The translations under genes and the position numbers were made by a program. Shown here piece by piece: positions 8,771 through 18,423 of a stretch of 64,000 bases of DNA. The notes beneath the pieces were generated by a model that was not told the DNA's origin, did not search any database, and saw nothing but the letters and a program-made list of their open reading frames with translations. The number at the start of each line of letters is the position of its first letter. The first letter of the stretch is position 1. Source of the stretch: Paenibacillus sp. EZ-K15 (GTDB lineage Bacteria > Bacillota > Bacilli > Paenibacillales > Paenibacillaceae); contig NZ_PDHM01000016.1 in the NCBI RefSeq assembly GCF_002573715.1, positions 351,649 through 415,648 of the forward strand, in the 5' to 3' direction.

Positions 8771-8857
8771 TATGAGCAGAAAGAAATATGGAGATTAAAG
8801 AATATCCTTTGAAAACTTTAGAACTTTTGTAAGGCTGGCTCAAATGATAAAGCATCC

Positions 8858-8866
8858 TGATATAGT
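8858..8866 (+). promoter_or_regulatory. Possible extended -10 promoter of the GH2 gene
   Basis: TGATATAGT fits a TGn-TATAGT extended -10 element 70 bases before the start; no good -35 hexamer is visible. Confidence 0.3.
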
Positions 8867-8936
8867 AGGATAGACTGGCTTCAATATGCTGCTTACATTG
8901 GATTTATTAAATAAATGAAGAAGGTGGATACCACTC

Positions 8937-10847
8937 ATGAACAAAAACACATTGTTTAATGATGGATGGACATTTGCAAAAAGCAGTCTTGACCTTACGG
9001 ATTCGGCGAATCTTATATTCCAACCCGTGGATATTCCCCATGATTGGCTTATTTATAACACGGAGAATTTATATGAAAACAGCATGGGTTGGTACCGGAA
9101 GCAATGGTCGTGGAATCGCGAAGGCACCCAGGTTCTGCTGTGTTTTGACGGTGTGTATATGGATTCTTCGGTTTATGTCAATGGTCATTACGTGGGTGAA
9201 TGGAAATATGGATATTCCTCCTTTGAACACGAAATCACGGATTTCCTGGTCGAAGGGGAGAATATCATCGTTGTGAAGGTTGTACACCAAAGTCCAAACA
9301 GCCGATGGTATTCGGGCGCGGGCATTTATCGTAATGTGTGGTTAAAGACAAGGGAAGCGAACCATATCGCAACAGATGGTATTTACATATCAACAAAATG
9401 TCAGGGAAATGGATGGTTGGTCGAAGTCGAAACGGAAGTGAACATCGTGAATGATGTGCTTATCAACCACATGATCACGAAGGATGGTCAGAGGATCGCA
9501 GAAGTGTCAGATCGCGTCAACGCTAGCAGTACTGGCAATATAACGAATACGCAAACTTTAGCTGTAGAGCGTCCATTGCTCTGGAGCCCGGATGAACCTC
9601 ATTTGTATCAGTTGGTTACCGAAATGCGGGTGATTGGAACAGATTATCCGGCAGACCAGCATGATGAAATTGTAGAATCGGTAACGCACAACGTGGGAAT
9701 CCGCCATATCCAGCTTGATCCGAATCAGGGGTTCCTACTGAACGGCAGCAAACTGAAATTATACGGCGTATGCGAGCATCATGATCTTGGAGCCTTGGGA
9801 GCAGCGTTCAACAAAACGGCCTTAGCCAGAAGATTCGCCATTCTGAAAGACATGGGAGCTAACGCGATCCGCACCGCACACAATATGCCTGCTAAGGAAT
9901 GGATGGATCTTGCGGATGAAATGGGGCTGCTGATCGTATCGGAAGCCTTTGATATGTGGGAACGACCGAAAACCCCTTATGATTATGCAAGGTTTTTTCC
10001 GGATTGGGTTCAGCGTGACGTGAGGAGCTGGGTCAAGCGGGACCGGAACCATCCGTCCCTTATAATGTGGAGTATCGGTAATGAAATATATGATACCCAT
10101 GCGGATGAGAGAGGTCAGGCTATAACAAGAATGCTGATGGCAGAGGTTAAGCGATACGATCCGAAGCAAAATGCAAGCGTTACCATCGGATCGAATTATA
10201 TGCCTTGGGAGAACGCGCAGCAATGTGCAGACATCGTAAAGGCGGCAGGTTATAACTATGCCGAAAAATATTACGAGAAGCATCATCAGGAACATCCGGA
10301 TTGGATAATCTATGGCAGCGAGACCGCGTCGGTCGTACAAAGCAGAGGCATCTATCATTTCCCGTATGAGAAATCCATTCTAGCCGATGATGACGAGCAG
10401 TGTTCCTCCCTGGGAAACAGCTCGACCAGTTGGGGAGCGAAATCGGCAGAGGCGTGCATTCTGGCTGAGCGGGATACGCCTTTCTCGCTGGGACAGTTTA
10501 TATGGACCGGATTCGATTATATTGGAGAACCTACGCCGTATCATACCAAAAACTCTTATTTTGGTCAGATGGATACGGCAACCTTCAAGAAGGATTCCTA
10601 TTATATCTATCAAGCGGCCTGGACGGATTATAAAACAAAGCCCTTGGTGCATCTGCTGCCATACTGGGATTTCAACGACGGTCAAATGATCGATGTTCGC
10701 ATCTGTTCCAATGCGCCAAGGGTCGAGTTGCAGCTTAATGGGGAAACCATCGGTAAACATGATATTGACCATGCACACGGAAGACAGCTTGTGGGCTGGT
10801 GGGAGATTCCTTATGTGAAAGGCGAATTGAAAAGCGATCGCTTATGA
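8937..10847 (+). CDS. GH2 beta-galactosidase-type glycosidase, N-terminal piece (frameshifted)
   Basis: 636 residues with no signal peptide, so probably cytoplasmic. The order is GH2 sugar-binding domain (about 10-150, with PVDIPHDWLIY), an immunoglobulin-like domain, then the catalytic barrel. The acid/base is Glu383 in SIGNE and the nucleophile is Glu462 in YGSETAS. The frame ends prematurely after VGWWEIPYVKGELK, because the run AAAA at 10830-10833 holds one base too many: removing one A continues as AIAYDEAGRIVATDIRTSF into the next reading frame. The catalytic core is therefore complete but the C-terminal domains are separated. It may hydrolyse a beta-galactoside or beta-glucuronide; the family alone does not decide this. 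Confidence 0.85.
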   Translation: MNKNTLFNDGWTFAKSSLDLTDSANLIFQPVDIPHDWLIYNTENLYENSMGWYRKQWSWNREGTQVLLCFDGVYMDSSVYVNGHYVGEWKYGYSSFEHEITDFLVEGENIIVVKVVHQSPNSRWYSGAGIYRNVWLKTREANHIATDGIYISTKCQGNGWLVEVETEVNIVNDVLINHMITKDGQRIAEVSDRVNASSTGNITNTQTLAVERPLLWSPDEPHLYQLVTEMRVIGTDYPADQHDEIVESVTHNVGIRHIQLDPNQGFLLNGSKLKLYGVCEHHDLGALGAAFNKTALARRFAILKDMGANAIRTAHNMPAKEWMDLADEMGLLIVSEAFDMWERPKTPYDYARFFPDWVQRDVRSWVKRDRNHPSLIMWSIGNEIYDTHADERGQAITRMLMAEVKRYDPKQNASVTIGSNYMPWENAQQCADIVKAAGYNYAEKYYEKHHQEHPDWIIYGSETASVVQSRGIYHFPYEKSILADDDEQCSSLGNSSTSWGAKSAEACILAERDTPFSLGQFIWTGFDYIGEPTPYHTKNSYFGQMDTATFKKDSYYIYQAAWTDYKTKPLVHLLPYWDFNDGQMIDVRICSNAPRVELQLNGETIGKHDIDHAHGRQLVGWWEIPYVKGELKSDRL

Positions 10848-10863
10848 CGAAGCAGGACGTATC

Positions 10864-12390
10864 GTGGCTACGGATATACGAACCTCTTTTGGCGATGCCA
10901 AGGGCATTATTTTGCGCCCGGATAAGGAAGAATTAACAGCCGATGGAGCAGACCTCATCTTCGTCGAAATCGCGATGGAAGATGAGAACGGCCATGCTGT
11001 CGAGAACGCGAATAACCGGGTGGAGGTCCATGTCACGGGTGTCGGACGATTGCTTGGACTCGATAATGGGGACAGCACGGATTACGATCCGTATAAAGGC
11101 CGAAGCAGAAGGCTGTTCAGCGGCAAGTTGATGGCGATCATCGGATCCACATTGGAGGCTGGCCAAATTCAAATCGAAGTGTCTTCGATTGGTTTGGAGA
11201 GCCGATGCCTACATTTGACATCCATTCCCGCACAGGAAGAAGTGACAACGGGCATATCAGCAAGCGTGAGTAACGAAGAGGGGCCGTGCCTGACGGGAAG
11301 CATGCTTGAGCTTCCGCTTCGCAAGATTGAACTGATCAGCGAAGGAGGTCAAACATTTCATCCGTCCAATCGGCAAGTGGTGGTGCGTGCCGTGTTACAT
11401 CCGCCGGAAACCTCTTATCAAGAGGTTGAATGGGCTGTCGTGAATGATGCCGGCATCGAATCCAATATCGCCCGTGTGGAAGCCGATGGTCATGAAGCCA
11501 TCGTGACTGCTCTTGGCGACGGTGAGTTTCGTTTGAGGTGTACGAGTCGGAACGGGACGGATAAGACCAAGCTCATATCTCAGCTTGAATTTCAAGTTGA
11601 CGGTTTGGGTGCGGCGTACAAAGACCCATACTCCTTCATTTCGGCAGGACTGTATGACTACAGTCAAGGTGATGTGGGAAACGGGAACGATAGAGGCGTA
11701 GCTACGAGCAGAGACGGCGAGACGCAAGTCGGATTTCGGGACATCGATTTCGGTCCCCATGGCTCTGATACGATAACCGTTCCGATATTTGCACTTTCAA
11801 GCGAAGCCTACTCGCTGCAAATCTGGGAAGGCATGCCCGGTGAGGAGGGTAGCTGCTTGCTGGCCGATTGTATTTATCAGAAAGAGTCCAAGTGGAACGT
11901 GTATCAGGACGAAACCTACCGGTTGTCCAAGAAGCTGCGCGGCATCACGTCAATATGCTTTGTCCTTCGTCAGAAGGTGCACATCAAAGGGTTTTATTTT
12001 CACGTGGGGAATAGAGCCTTCGAGCAGAATTTTGCCGCAGATTGCGATCGGATCTATGGAGATACCTTTACGATTATGGACAACAAGGTTGTTGAAGGTA
12101 TAGGAAATAATGTTTCCCTCGAGTTTGACCCGATGGATTTCTCAGAAGAAGGTGCATCGAAACTGATTGTATACGGCCGTTTGGCCATAGATAAGAACAC
12201 GATTCATATCCGGTTTGTAAATTCGGAAGGAGAAAGCAACCAGCTTGTTGAATTTACGCGGTCTGATGGATACGAAGAGCAAGTGTTCAATCTGGAGCAT
12301 GTAACCGGCAAACAGAAGGTGACGTTCATCTTCCTGCCGGGAAGCCAGTTTGATTTTGGCTGGTTCCGGTTTGTACGACCAGATTCATAA
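10864..12390 (+). pseudogene. C-terminal piece of the GH2 glycosidase, detached by a 1-base frameshift
   Basis: The GTG at 10864 is an internal Val codon of the intact gene; the homologous frame really resumes at 10834 (AIAYDEAGRI). The piece starts with the post-barrel domain typical of long GH2 enzymes (DKEELTADGADLIFVEI, GLDNGDSTDYDPYKG, RRLFSGKLMAII), then an immunoglobulin-like region and a C-terminal beta-rich region resembling a carbohydrate-binding module (FGPHGSDTITVPIF to FDFGWFRFVRP). There is no independent ribosome binding site, so as written it is probably not translated alone. With the frame restored the enzyme would be about 1150 residues. A sequencing error in the A run, a true mutation or slippage are all possible. 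Confidence 0.75.
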
Positions 12391-12434
12391 TACAGAGTAA
12401 TCGCTATGGACTTCTGGATTTAGGCTATCGATTT

Positions 12435-12508
12435 GTTTCAACGCTGAAACTGAAATGTAACCCGATTGAAACTTCTACGTATATAGGTTATAAACATGGG
12501 TACATGTT
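12435..12508 (+). promoter_or_regulatory. Two inverted repeats upstream of the terpenoid-synthase gene
   Basis: GTTTCA-ACGC-TGAAAC (12435-12450), with a further TTGAAAC nearby, and the 16-base palindrome AACATG-GGTA-CATGTT (12493-12508). Neither is followed by T residues, so they look like protein sites rather than terminators. No regulator is encoded next to them. Confidence 0.4.
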
Positions 12509-12540
12509 AAACACTTAAAGAAGTTGAGGGATTCCATCAT

Positions 12541-14925
12541 ATGAATGTGGCGTATACAGATTATGCCGATACGGGATATCGGCGGGCTGAACAGAAGGCA
12601 GCTCAGTATTTTGCATCACTTTATGTACAGGTTAAGGAAAAGAGTTATGTGCCGATCCTGACAGAAGACATTCTATTGTGGAAAAGGAAGCATATTCATC
12701 GTCCTTCATGGCTGTCTTTTTTATTGCCGGGAAAGAAGAAACCGGATACCCGGGATTATCATAGATATATCGGATGGCTCCATTATACAGGTGAATTGGA
12801 TGATTACTTGGATCGGAGCATTTCCTATATTTATATGAGGGATCTGGGTATGGCCCTGGACTCGCCTGACACGAAGGCCAGAATACGGCGCGTTGTTGGC
12901 GATACCAAAAAACTTCTGCTTCGCTCCACCAGTACGAACGGAGGAAACACCCCGGATTATATGAGTTTGGCCGGACTGTACCGATGGGCCCAGAAGGAAG
13001 GTATCGAAAATGCCGTCATTTGGGTCATTAACAAACTGAAGCATGTGGCGACCCATATTCCGGAGGAGATGGATGCGGACCAAGCCCAACGCAAATTGAT
13101 CAAAATTATCGTCGGTGTTGTAATGCATGTCATTGAAGATATGGGGGCAGAGACTTCGCCCGCGGAGCGTTCAGCCCGCCTTGATGATGCCATCCGATTG
13201 GGTTATTCCTACGGGTTGACCTATCCTTTTATAGACGATTTGCTCGATTCGGGGGTCTTGAACGCTCAGGAGAAGGAACAATACTCCCAAATGATACGTC
13301 AGGCGCTTCTCACTGGAACGGTTCCGGAGATGGGTCAGTGGAGCGGGAAAAACATGGATCTCGTTCATTTCGTTCATAAGGAGCTTCGAGATGCATTTGA
13401 GTATATTCAGGGACACCAACGCCCGGAAACGCAGCAGGTTTTTTTTGAGCAGTCTAATGTGTTTTTTCATTCCCAGCATATTGACCGTATTAAGGATCTC
13501 GCCAATCCCAATTACAGCAACGAGGAATTATATCTGCCGATCATTCTGAAATCATCGTCCTCCCGATTGATCGTCCGTTCCGTCATCAGCGCGTCGGCGG
13601 ATGAAGGTTTTGAGGACCGGACATTCTTTTACGGTATCTACAACCAGCTGGCCGATGATTTTGCCGATATGTTTCAGGATATGGAAGACGGAGCGGTAAC
13701 ACCGTATACTTACTATTTAAAATATCGCGGGCAGCGTACGGATCTTATCAATCCTTTTGAAATGTATTGGGCGGTTATCTCTCACCTGATTCATAACGTG
13801 TATCGCTCGGACGCCAAGACGCGAGAGGTAATGCTGGACCGGGCCATCAATGGCCTGAAGCGTTGTAAAGAACGAGTCGGGGCTGAGAAATATCATGAAA
13901 TCATGGATATTTTTGCATCCGGGAACCCGGAATTTAATCGGCTCATCCAGCAAATGGTTCTAAAAGCCGATCAGGTGGATTTCTTCGATAAATTGCTGCG
14001 GGACCAGATGGTTACGGTGCTCCGAAACGAGCGGAAGGAAAAGGATCTTTTTATCGATACCTTTAAAACCGTTCGGAATGAGATCAACAACAGCTTGCAA
14101 ATTGCGAAACTCCCGGGCATTCCTCCAATGAAAGAGTCGTTGATTGATGCCGCCAATTATACGCTTGAAGGGGACGGCAAACGTCTAAGACCTACCTTGA
14201 CTTGGGTCATGGCCGTGAACGAATACGGACTGCGAGCTTCCGCCATCGTGCCTCTGCTAAGGTCGCTTGAATACATGCATACTGCTTCCCTGATATTCGA
14301 TGATTTGCCGACCCAGGATAACGCCTCTACCCGTAGAGGGCGACCGACCTTGCATCGGGTTCATGATAGCGCCACGGCGGAAATCACCGGTTTGTTCCTG
14401 ATTCAGAAGGCCATCGAAGAACAATCGTCCCTTGAAGGGTTTGATCCCAAAACGGTGCTGAAGCTGATTCAATATTCGTCCCAGCGGGCTGGAGATATGT
14501 GTTCGGGCCAGGCGATGGATTTGAATTCAAAAGGGAAGGCATTGTCCTTGGAGGAGTTGAATACGGTCTGTTATTACAAGACGGGTATTGCGTTTGAGGC
14601 ATCTCTCGTTATGCCTGCCATCCTTGCTCAGGTGAAGGAGACCGAAATTGCGACACTGAAGAAATTTGCTTACCATGCGGGCATAGCCTTTCAAATCCAG
14701 GATGATTTGCTTGATGTGCAGGGGAATTTGGAGCAGCTCGGGAAACCCGGAGGACAGGATGCGGAGAACAACACATCAACCTTTGTGAGCATCTTGGGTC
14801 AGGAAGGCGCCAGTCGGGAAATGTGGGAGCATTATTGCCAGGCCATGGAGGCGCTGCAGGAGATGCCGCGCAATACGGCGTTTCTCAAGCATTTATTAAA
14901 TTACATGGTAAATCGAGACCGTTAA
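12541..14925 (+). CDS. Polyprenyl diphosphate synthase fused to a large terpenoid-synthase-like N-terminal region
   Basis: 794 residues. The C-terminal 290 or so form a complete trans-prenyltransferase of the short-chain type: first Asp-rich motif DDLPTQD (587-593) followed by NASTRRGRPTLH, and second motif QDDLLD (721-725). This part should condense IPP with an allylic diphosphate to make GPP, FPP or GGPP. The preceding 490 residues have three further class-I-like motifs: DDYLD (87-91), DDLLD (232-236, in a context like a second Asp-rich motif) and DDFADMFQD (372-380). This suggests one or two additional class I isoprenoid-synthase folds, for instance a terpene synthase fed by the fused prenyltransferase; a degenerate duplicate is the alternative. 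No membrane segment. The gene is alone between two inverted repeats and a strong terminator. Confidence 0.85.
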   Translation: MNVAYTDYADTGYRRAEQKAAQYFASLYVQVKEKSYVPILTEDILLWKRKHIHRPSWLSFLLPGKKKPDTRDYHRYIGWLHYTGELDDYLDRSISYIYMRDLGMALDSPDTKARIRRVVGDTKKLLLRSTSTNGGNTPDYMSLAGLYRWAQKEGIENAVIWVINKLKHVATHIPEEMDADQAQRKLIKIIVGVVMHVIEDMGAETSPAERSARLDDAIRLGYSYGLTYPFIDDLLDSGVLNAQEKEQYSQMIRQALLTGTVPEMGQWSGKNMDLVHFVHKELRDAFEYIQGHQRPETQQVFFEQSNVFFHSQHIDRIKDLANPNYSNEELYLPIILKSSSSRLIVRSVISASADEGFEDRTFFYGIYNQLADDFADMFQDMEDGAVTPYTYYLKYRGQRTDLINPFEMYWAVISHLIHNVYRSDAKTREVMLDRAINGLKRCKERVGAEKYHEIMDIFASGNPEFNRLIQQMVLKADQVDFFDKLLRDQMVTVLRNERKEKDLFIDTFKTVRNEINNSLQIAKLPGIPPMKESLIDAANYTLEGDGKRLRPTLTWVMAVNEYGLRASAIVPLLRSLEYMHTASLIFDDLPTQDNASTRRGRPTLHRVHDSATAEITGLFLIQKAIEEQSSLEGFDPKTVLKLIQYSSQRAGDMCSGQAMDLNSKGKALSLEELNTVCYYKTGIAFEASLVMPAILAQVKETEIATLKKFAYHAGIAFQIQDDLLDVQGNLEQLGKPGGQDAENNTSTFVSILGQEGASREMWEHYCQAMEALQEMPRNTAFLKHLLNYMVNRDR

Positions 14926-14969
14926 ATTGCTTACTATATTGTTGAATGATGAGAAAATATCCAGTGAGG

Positions 14970-15001
14970 AAGTGTTGGCGTGAGTGCCAGCACTTTTTTT
15001 T
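14970..15001 (+). terminator. Terminator after the terpenoid-synthase gene
   Basis: AAGTGTTGGC (14970-14979), loop GTGAGT, GCCAGCACTT (14986-14995, one G-U pair), then a long T run. Confidence 0.9.
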
Positions 15002-15137
15002 GGTTCCGACTTTCGTGTAGGCCCATGCGTGTTACAAGGATGGTTTTGTGCAAAAGCAGCAATCCAGAAGAAATACGGCGCTTTCCCTAAAGATATAATC
15101 AGTCTAACCTTACTTGGAAAGGATTGGAGTGTAATTT

Positions 15138-15920
15138 ATGAAAACGACCATATCAAAAGACGGCACCAGCCTGGCTTACGATGTGTATGGCAGCGGACCT
15201 GCGCTTGTATTTATTACAGGGGCTACATGCTTTCGTTCCTTCGAGCCTGTATTGCACGATGCGCAAGTATTTGCCCAGGCATTCACCGTTTACAATTATG
15301 ACCGAAGAGGGCGCGGTGACAGTGGCAACACTTTGCCGTACTCGATGGAGCGAGAAATCGAAGATATTGAAGCCATCATTGAGGCAGCGGGTGGCTCCGC
15401 TTACCTGTACGGGCATTCCTCCGGAGCGATCCTTGCCCTTGAAGCCGCCATGCGGCTGGGAGACAAAGTAAACAAGGCAGTCCTGTATGACCCGGCTTAT
15501 GCACACGATGAGGCAGATCAGTTGGAATTCAAAGGATTGATTCATGGGTTAAACCAGCTGTTTGAAGGGGGGAAGTATGACGAAGCCATAAGTCTATTTT
15601 TGGAGGGAATCGGTATCCCGAAGGAAGTGATTGCCGGAATGCAGCATTCGCCTCAATGGGCCATCATGACTGCACTCGCGCCTACGCTTGCCTATGATAC
15701 GCTTTTAGCCAGTGACCTGCCGCCGCTTGAAAGAGCGTCCCGTCTGACCACACCGATCCGTATCATTGTTGGCGAGCAAAGTCCTGTATCCATGCTGGAG
15801 GTTGGAAACCAATTAAGCCGAGCTATTCCAAACGCCAAAAACACGATACTAGAGGGCCAAGACCATATGCCGGATCCGGAATTGTTGCTGCCATTACTCT
15901 CAAGCTTTCTTCACAAGTAG
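15138..15920 (+). CDS. Alpha/beta-hydrolase
   Basis: 260 residues of the alpha/beta-hydrolase fold: oxyanion-hole strand GPALVFITGAT, Arg-Gly loop YDRRGRGDSG, nucleophile elbow YGHSSGA (Ser at about residue 96), a probable acid in IRIIVGEQSP, and the catalytic His in EGQDHMPD. No signal peptide. GGAGTG lies 8 bases before the ATG. It is a single gene closed by its own terminator. The substrate cannot be inferred. Confidence 0.88.
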   Translation: MKTTISKDGTSLAYDVYGSGPALVFITGATCFRSFEPVLHDAQVFAQAFTVYNYDRRGRGDSGNTLPYSMEREIEDIEAIIEAAGGSAYLYGHSSGAILALEAAMRLGDKVNKAVLYDPAYAHDEADQLEFKGLIHGLNQLFEGGKYDEAISLFLEGIGIPKEVIAGMQHSPQWAIMTALAPTLAYDTLLASDLPPLERASRLTTPIRIIVGEQSPVSMLEVGNQLSRAIPNAKNTILEGQDHMPDPELLLPLLSSFLHK

Positions 15921-15937
15921 GTGAAGTGGAGAAGAAT

Positions 15938-15966
15938 AAAGGCTTTCCACCCGGAAAGTCTTTTTT
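15938..15966 (+). terminator. Terminator after the first alpha/beta-hydrolase gene
   Basis: AAAGGCTTTCC (15938-15948), loop ACCC, GGAAAGTCTTT (15953-15963), followed by T residues. Confidence 0.85.
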
Positions 15967-16061
15967 CCATGGAGAATCAACGAAACTGGGAAGCGCAACC
16001 GATTGAGGATAATTCGACAAATGGACTATAATCTCAGGTAAGTATGGTTTATTGAGAGGTT

Positions 16062-16934
16062 GTGATTCTTCTGGATCGTAAAGTGAAACGTCTGAGCGTT
16101 GGGGAAATAACTTTGGAATATACTGTTGTAGGTAAGGGTGTGAATATACTAGTATTTCATGGTGGACACTCAAGCTGCATTGAAGAATTCGGGTACCAGA
16201 CATTGTTGTCCTCCGGATATTCGGTCATTACTCCATCAAGAGCAGGCTACGGTAAGACTTCACCGGTACAGGACTTGAAAAAAATGTGCGGAATCTATCA
16301 AGCGTTGTTAGATCATCTGCAGATAAAAAAAGTACATATTATAGCAGTATCGGCGGGTGGACCAACCGGTGTTTGCTTTGCGGCTATGTTTCCTGACCGT
16401 GTTGCAAGTTTGACACTTCAGAGTGCCGTCACTAAACCCTGGCTCAAACCCCAAGACAAAGAATATAAACTGGGACGTCGTATTTTTAAACCCAGCGTTG
16501 AGAAAAAAACGTGGAACATGATTGCATTAATAAACAATATACTGCCACGAACTACATTCAAATTAATGCTGCCATCCTTTTCCAAGCTCCGTTTTAGTGA
16601 AATCCGCGAAAGACTTGATGAGAAATCATTGGAGGAGTTTCGAAAAATGAATAACAGACAACGTTCCTATTCAGGATTCCTCATTGATTTGGAACAGTCA
16701 CAAACCGATTATACGAACGAATTAAGGAGTATTCGTGCACCGACGCTGATCCAGCATAGTAAAAATGATAGTGTTGTCCCCTTAACTCATGTTGAGCAAG
16801 CTCAATCTTGTATTCCACATGCAGAAGCTAACGTGCTCGACTCGTGGGGACATTTGATCTGGATTGGACAACATGCTCGTCATTTTGATGAAAGACTGTT
16901 ACATTTCTTATCCAGTAACCAAATTTACGAATAA
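16062..16934 (+). CDS. Alpha/beta-hydrolase, second copy
   Basis: 290 residues with the fold markers NILVFHGGHSS (oxyanion hole), SRAGYGKTSP, nucleophile elbow AVSAGGP, and the catalytic His in DSWGHLIWIG; the acid is probably in HSKNDSVVPL. The GTG at 16062 has a GAGAGG box very close, so the exact start is uncertain; a non-ATG codon a few bases downstream is possible. It is noticeably richer in A/T than the genes around it, hinting at separate acquisition. It is not closely similar to the hydrolase just upstream. Confidence 0.82.
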   Translation: MILLDRKVKRLSVGEITLEYTVVGKGVNILVFHGGHSSCIEEFGYQTLLSSGYSVITPSRAGYGKTSPVQDLKKMCGIYQALLDHLQIKKVHIIAVSAGGPTGVCFAAMFPDRVASLTLQSAVTKPWLKPQDKEYKLGRRIFKPSVEKKTWNMIALINNILPRTTFKLMLPSFSKLRFSEIRERLDEKSLEEFRKMNNRQRSYSGFLIDLEQSQTDYTNELRSIRAPTLIQHSKNDSVVPLTHVEQAQSCIPHAEANVLDSWGHLIWIGQHARHFDERLLHFLSSNQIYE

Positions 16935-17009
16935 GATTGCATTTCTGTTTTAAACAGATCATTCATCTCATTTTTTTGATAAAAAAGTACAGTTCTTGCT
17001 CCAAGGAAT

Positions 17010-17018
17010 TTGGTATGA
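17010..17018 (+). promoter_or_regulatory. Extended -10 promoter of the AraC/GyrI-like gene
   Basis: TGG-TATGAT is a good extended -10 element 47 bases before the start codon; no clear -35 box accompanies it. Confidence 0.4.
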
Positions 17019-17064
17019 TGACCTCATAGCCAATCCACATAGATAGGGGGCAAAAGAACTTGAA

Positions 17065-18402
17065 ATGCAGAGCGGTGAAATCGTTCAACGCGCCATAGAT
17101 TATATCGAAGATCATCTAACGGAAACGCTGACACTCGAGGAAATTGCCGGCGTGGCGGCCATGTCATTGCCAAATTTATACCGATTGTTTCATAGCCTGA
17201 CAGGACACCCCATCAAGGAGTACATACGTAAACGCAGAATCAACGAAGCCGCCATCTGCTTGCGGGATACCGACTTGCCGACAATCGATATCGGATACCG
17301 CTGCGGATTTGAGTCCTATCAGGCATTCATTAAAACTTTCAAGAGGCTCACGGGACTGACCCCAGGACAATACCGGAGATCTCAGTTGGTTTACAGTTTC
17401 GAACGGATGAATCTGAATGAACATGTATCCTATCTGGAAGAGAGGGACTTATCAGAACGATTTCCTGAAGTAAGGGTTATCCGTCTGAATCCTCAGAAAG
17501 GGATCGGCCATCTGTTTGTTTCCGAGTCAGAGAGTTGCATAGAAATCGCTGCGATCAATCGTTTTCGGAAACTATTGTCTTCACACCGTATCGACATTAA
17601 TGGCTTGAGACTTTTCGGTTGGAACGTGGATATGGAAGGTGAGACCAAGCCATTTGGTTATCAACTGCTCGCCGTAGACTTGATGGACCAAGCAGAGATC
17701 GTGAAGCATCCGGAACTACATTTCATGGCTCATGACGGCGGCCTGTATGCAGTGGCTAGATCCCCATCGGTGGCGGAAGACAGTATTCAGAACACCTGGA
17801 ACCGTTTGTTCTCCGAATGGCTGCCCCGCAGCGTGTTTGAGCAAGGTAAGCATGAATTCATTGAAGAATATGCTCTGAACCGGGATCAAATCGTTCGTAT
17901 GAAGCTTTATCTTCCGGTGGAACGAAGTAAGCTGGTGAAGCGTATTGAAATCGTGGAGTTGTCTTCGCTTAAGGTGATGCGTTTTCGAAGAACGGGTGTA
18001 GACTGCGTCAAACAAGCGGATGAAGCTTCCATTTCCTGGTTATGCCGTAATGGATTAATTGAAGATTCGCGAATTCGTGTATTCATGCACTGTGACGGTG
18101 GACTGCTGGACGAAAGCTCTTCGTACGAGGTTTATATAGCCCCTCCTGAGGAGTTTCTTGCTTCCCATGAAGAAGTAGATCTACAAGTTGAGCTGGAAGG
18201 CGGAATGTATGCCTGTCTGGAGTCAGGTGCTTATGGCACAATGACAGGTGTACTTGAAAGAGTGGATCGATGGCTCGATATGTCAACTGATTACAGGCCA
18301 GATCCAGCGCGCTCTTGGTTTGCGAGTTACTTACCTAAGGAAGAGGCGGACCACGGGATTTTCAAAGTGAAGTGTTATGTTCCTGTTCAAATCATGCCAT
18401 AG
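17065..18402 (+). CDS. AraC-family regulator with C-terminal GyrI-like effector domains
   Basis: 445 residues. The AraC DNA-binding domain is at the N-terminus (about 8-108): first helix-turn-helix LTLEEIAGVAAMSLPNLYRL, second in LPTIDIGYRCGFESYQAFI, ending GLTPGQYRRS. The remaining 330 residues look like two successive effector-binding domains of the GyrI/Rob type: one from about 140 with FGYQLLAVDL and a second with VELSSLKVMRFRRTGV and LEGGMYACLESG. This is the Rob/TipA-like layout that binds hydrophobic compounds. AGGGGG lies upstream of the ATG. The VOC gene starts 21 bases after the stop, so it is a likely operon partner and perhaps a target. Confidence 0.88.
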   Translation: MQSGEIVQRAIDYIEDHLTETLTLEEIAGVAAMSLPNLYRLFHSLTGHPIKEYIRKRRINEAAICLRDTDLPTIDIGYRCGFESYQAFIKTFKRLTGLTPGQYRRSQLVYSFERMNLNEHVSYLEERDLSERFPEVRVIRLNPQKGIGHLFVSESESCIEIAAINRFRKLLSSHRIDINGLRLFGWNVDMEGETKPFGYQLLAVDLMDQAEIVKHPELHFMAHDGGLYAVARSPSVAEDSIQNTWNRLFSEWLPRSVFEQGKHEFIEEYALNRDQIVRMKLYLPVERSKLVKRIEIVELSSLKVMRFRRTGVDCVKQADEASISWLCRNGLIEDSRIRVFMHCDGGLLDESSSYEVYIAPPEEFLASHEEVDLQVELEGGMYACLESGAYGTMTGVLERVDRWLDMSTDYRPDPARSWFASYLPKEEADHGIFKVKCYVPVQIMP

Positions 18403-18423
18403 TCATAAGAATGGAGGGAGTTG

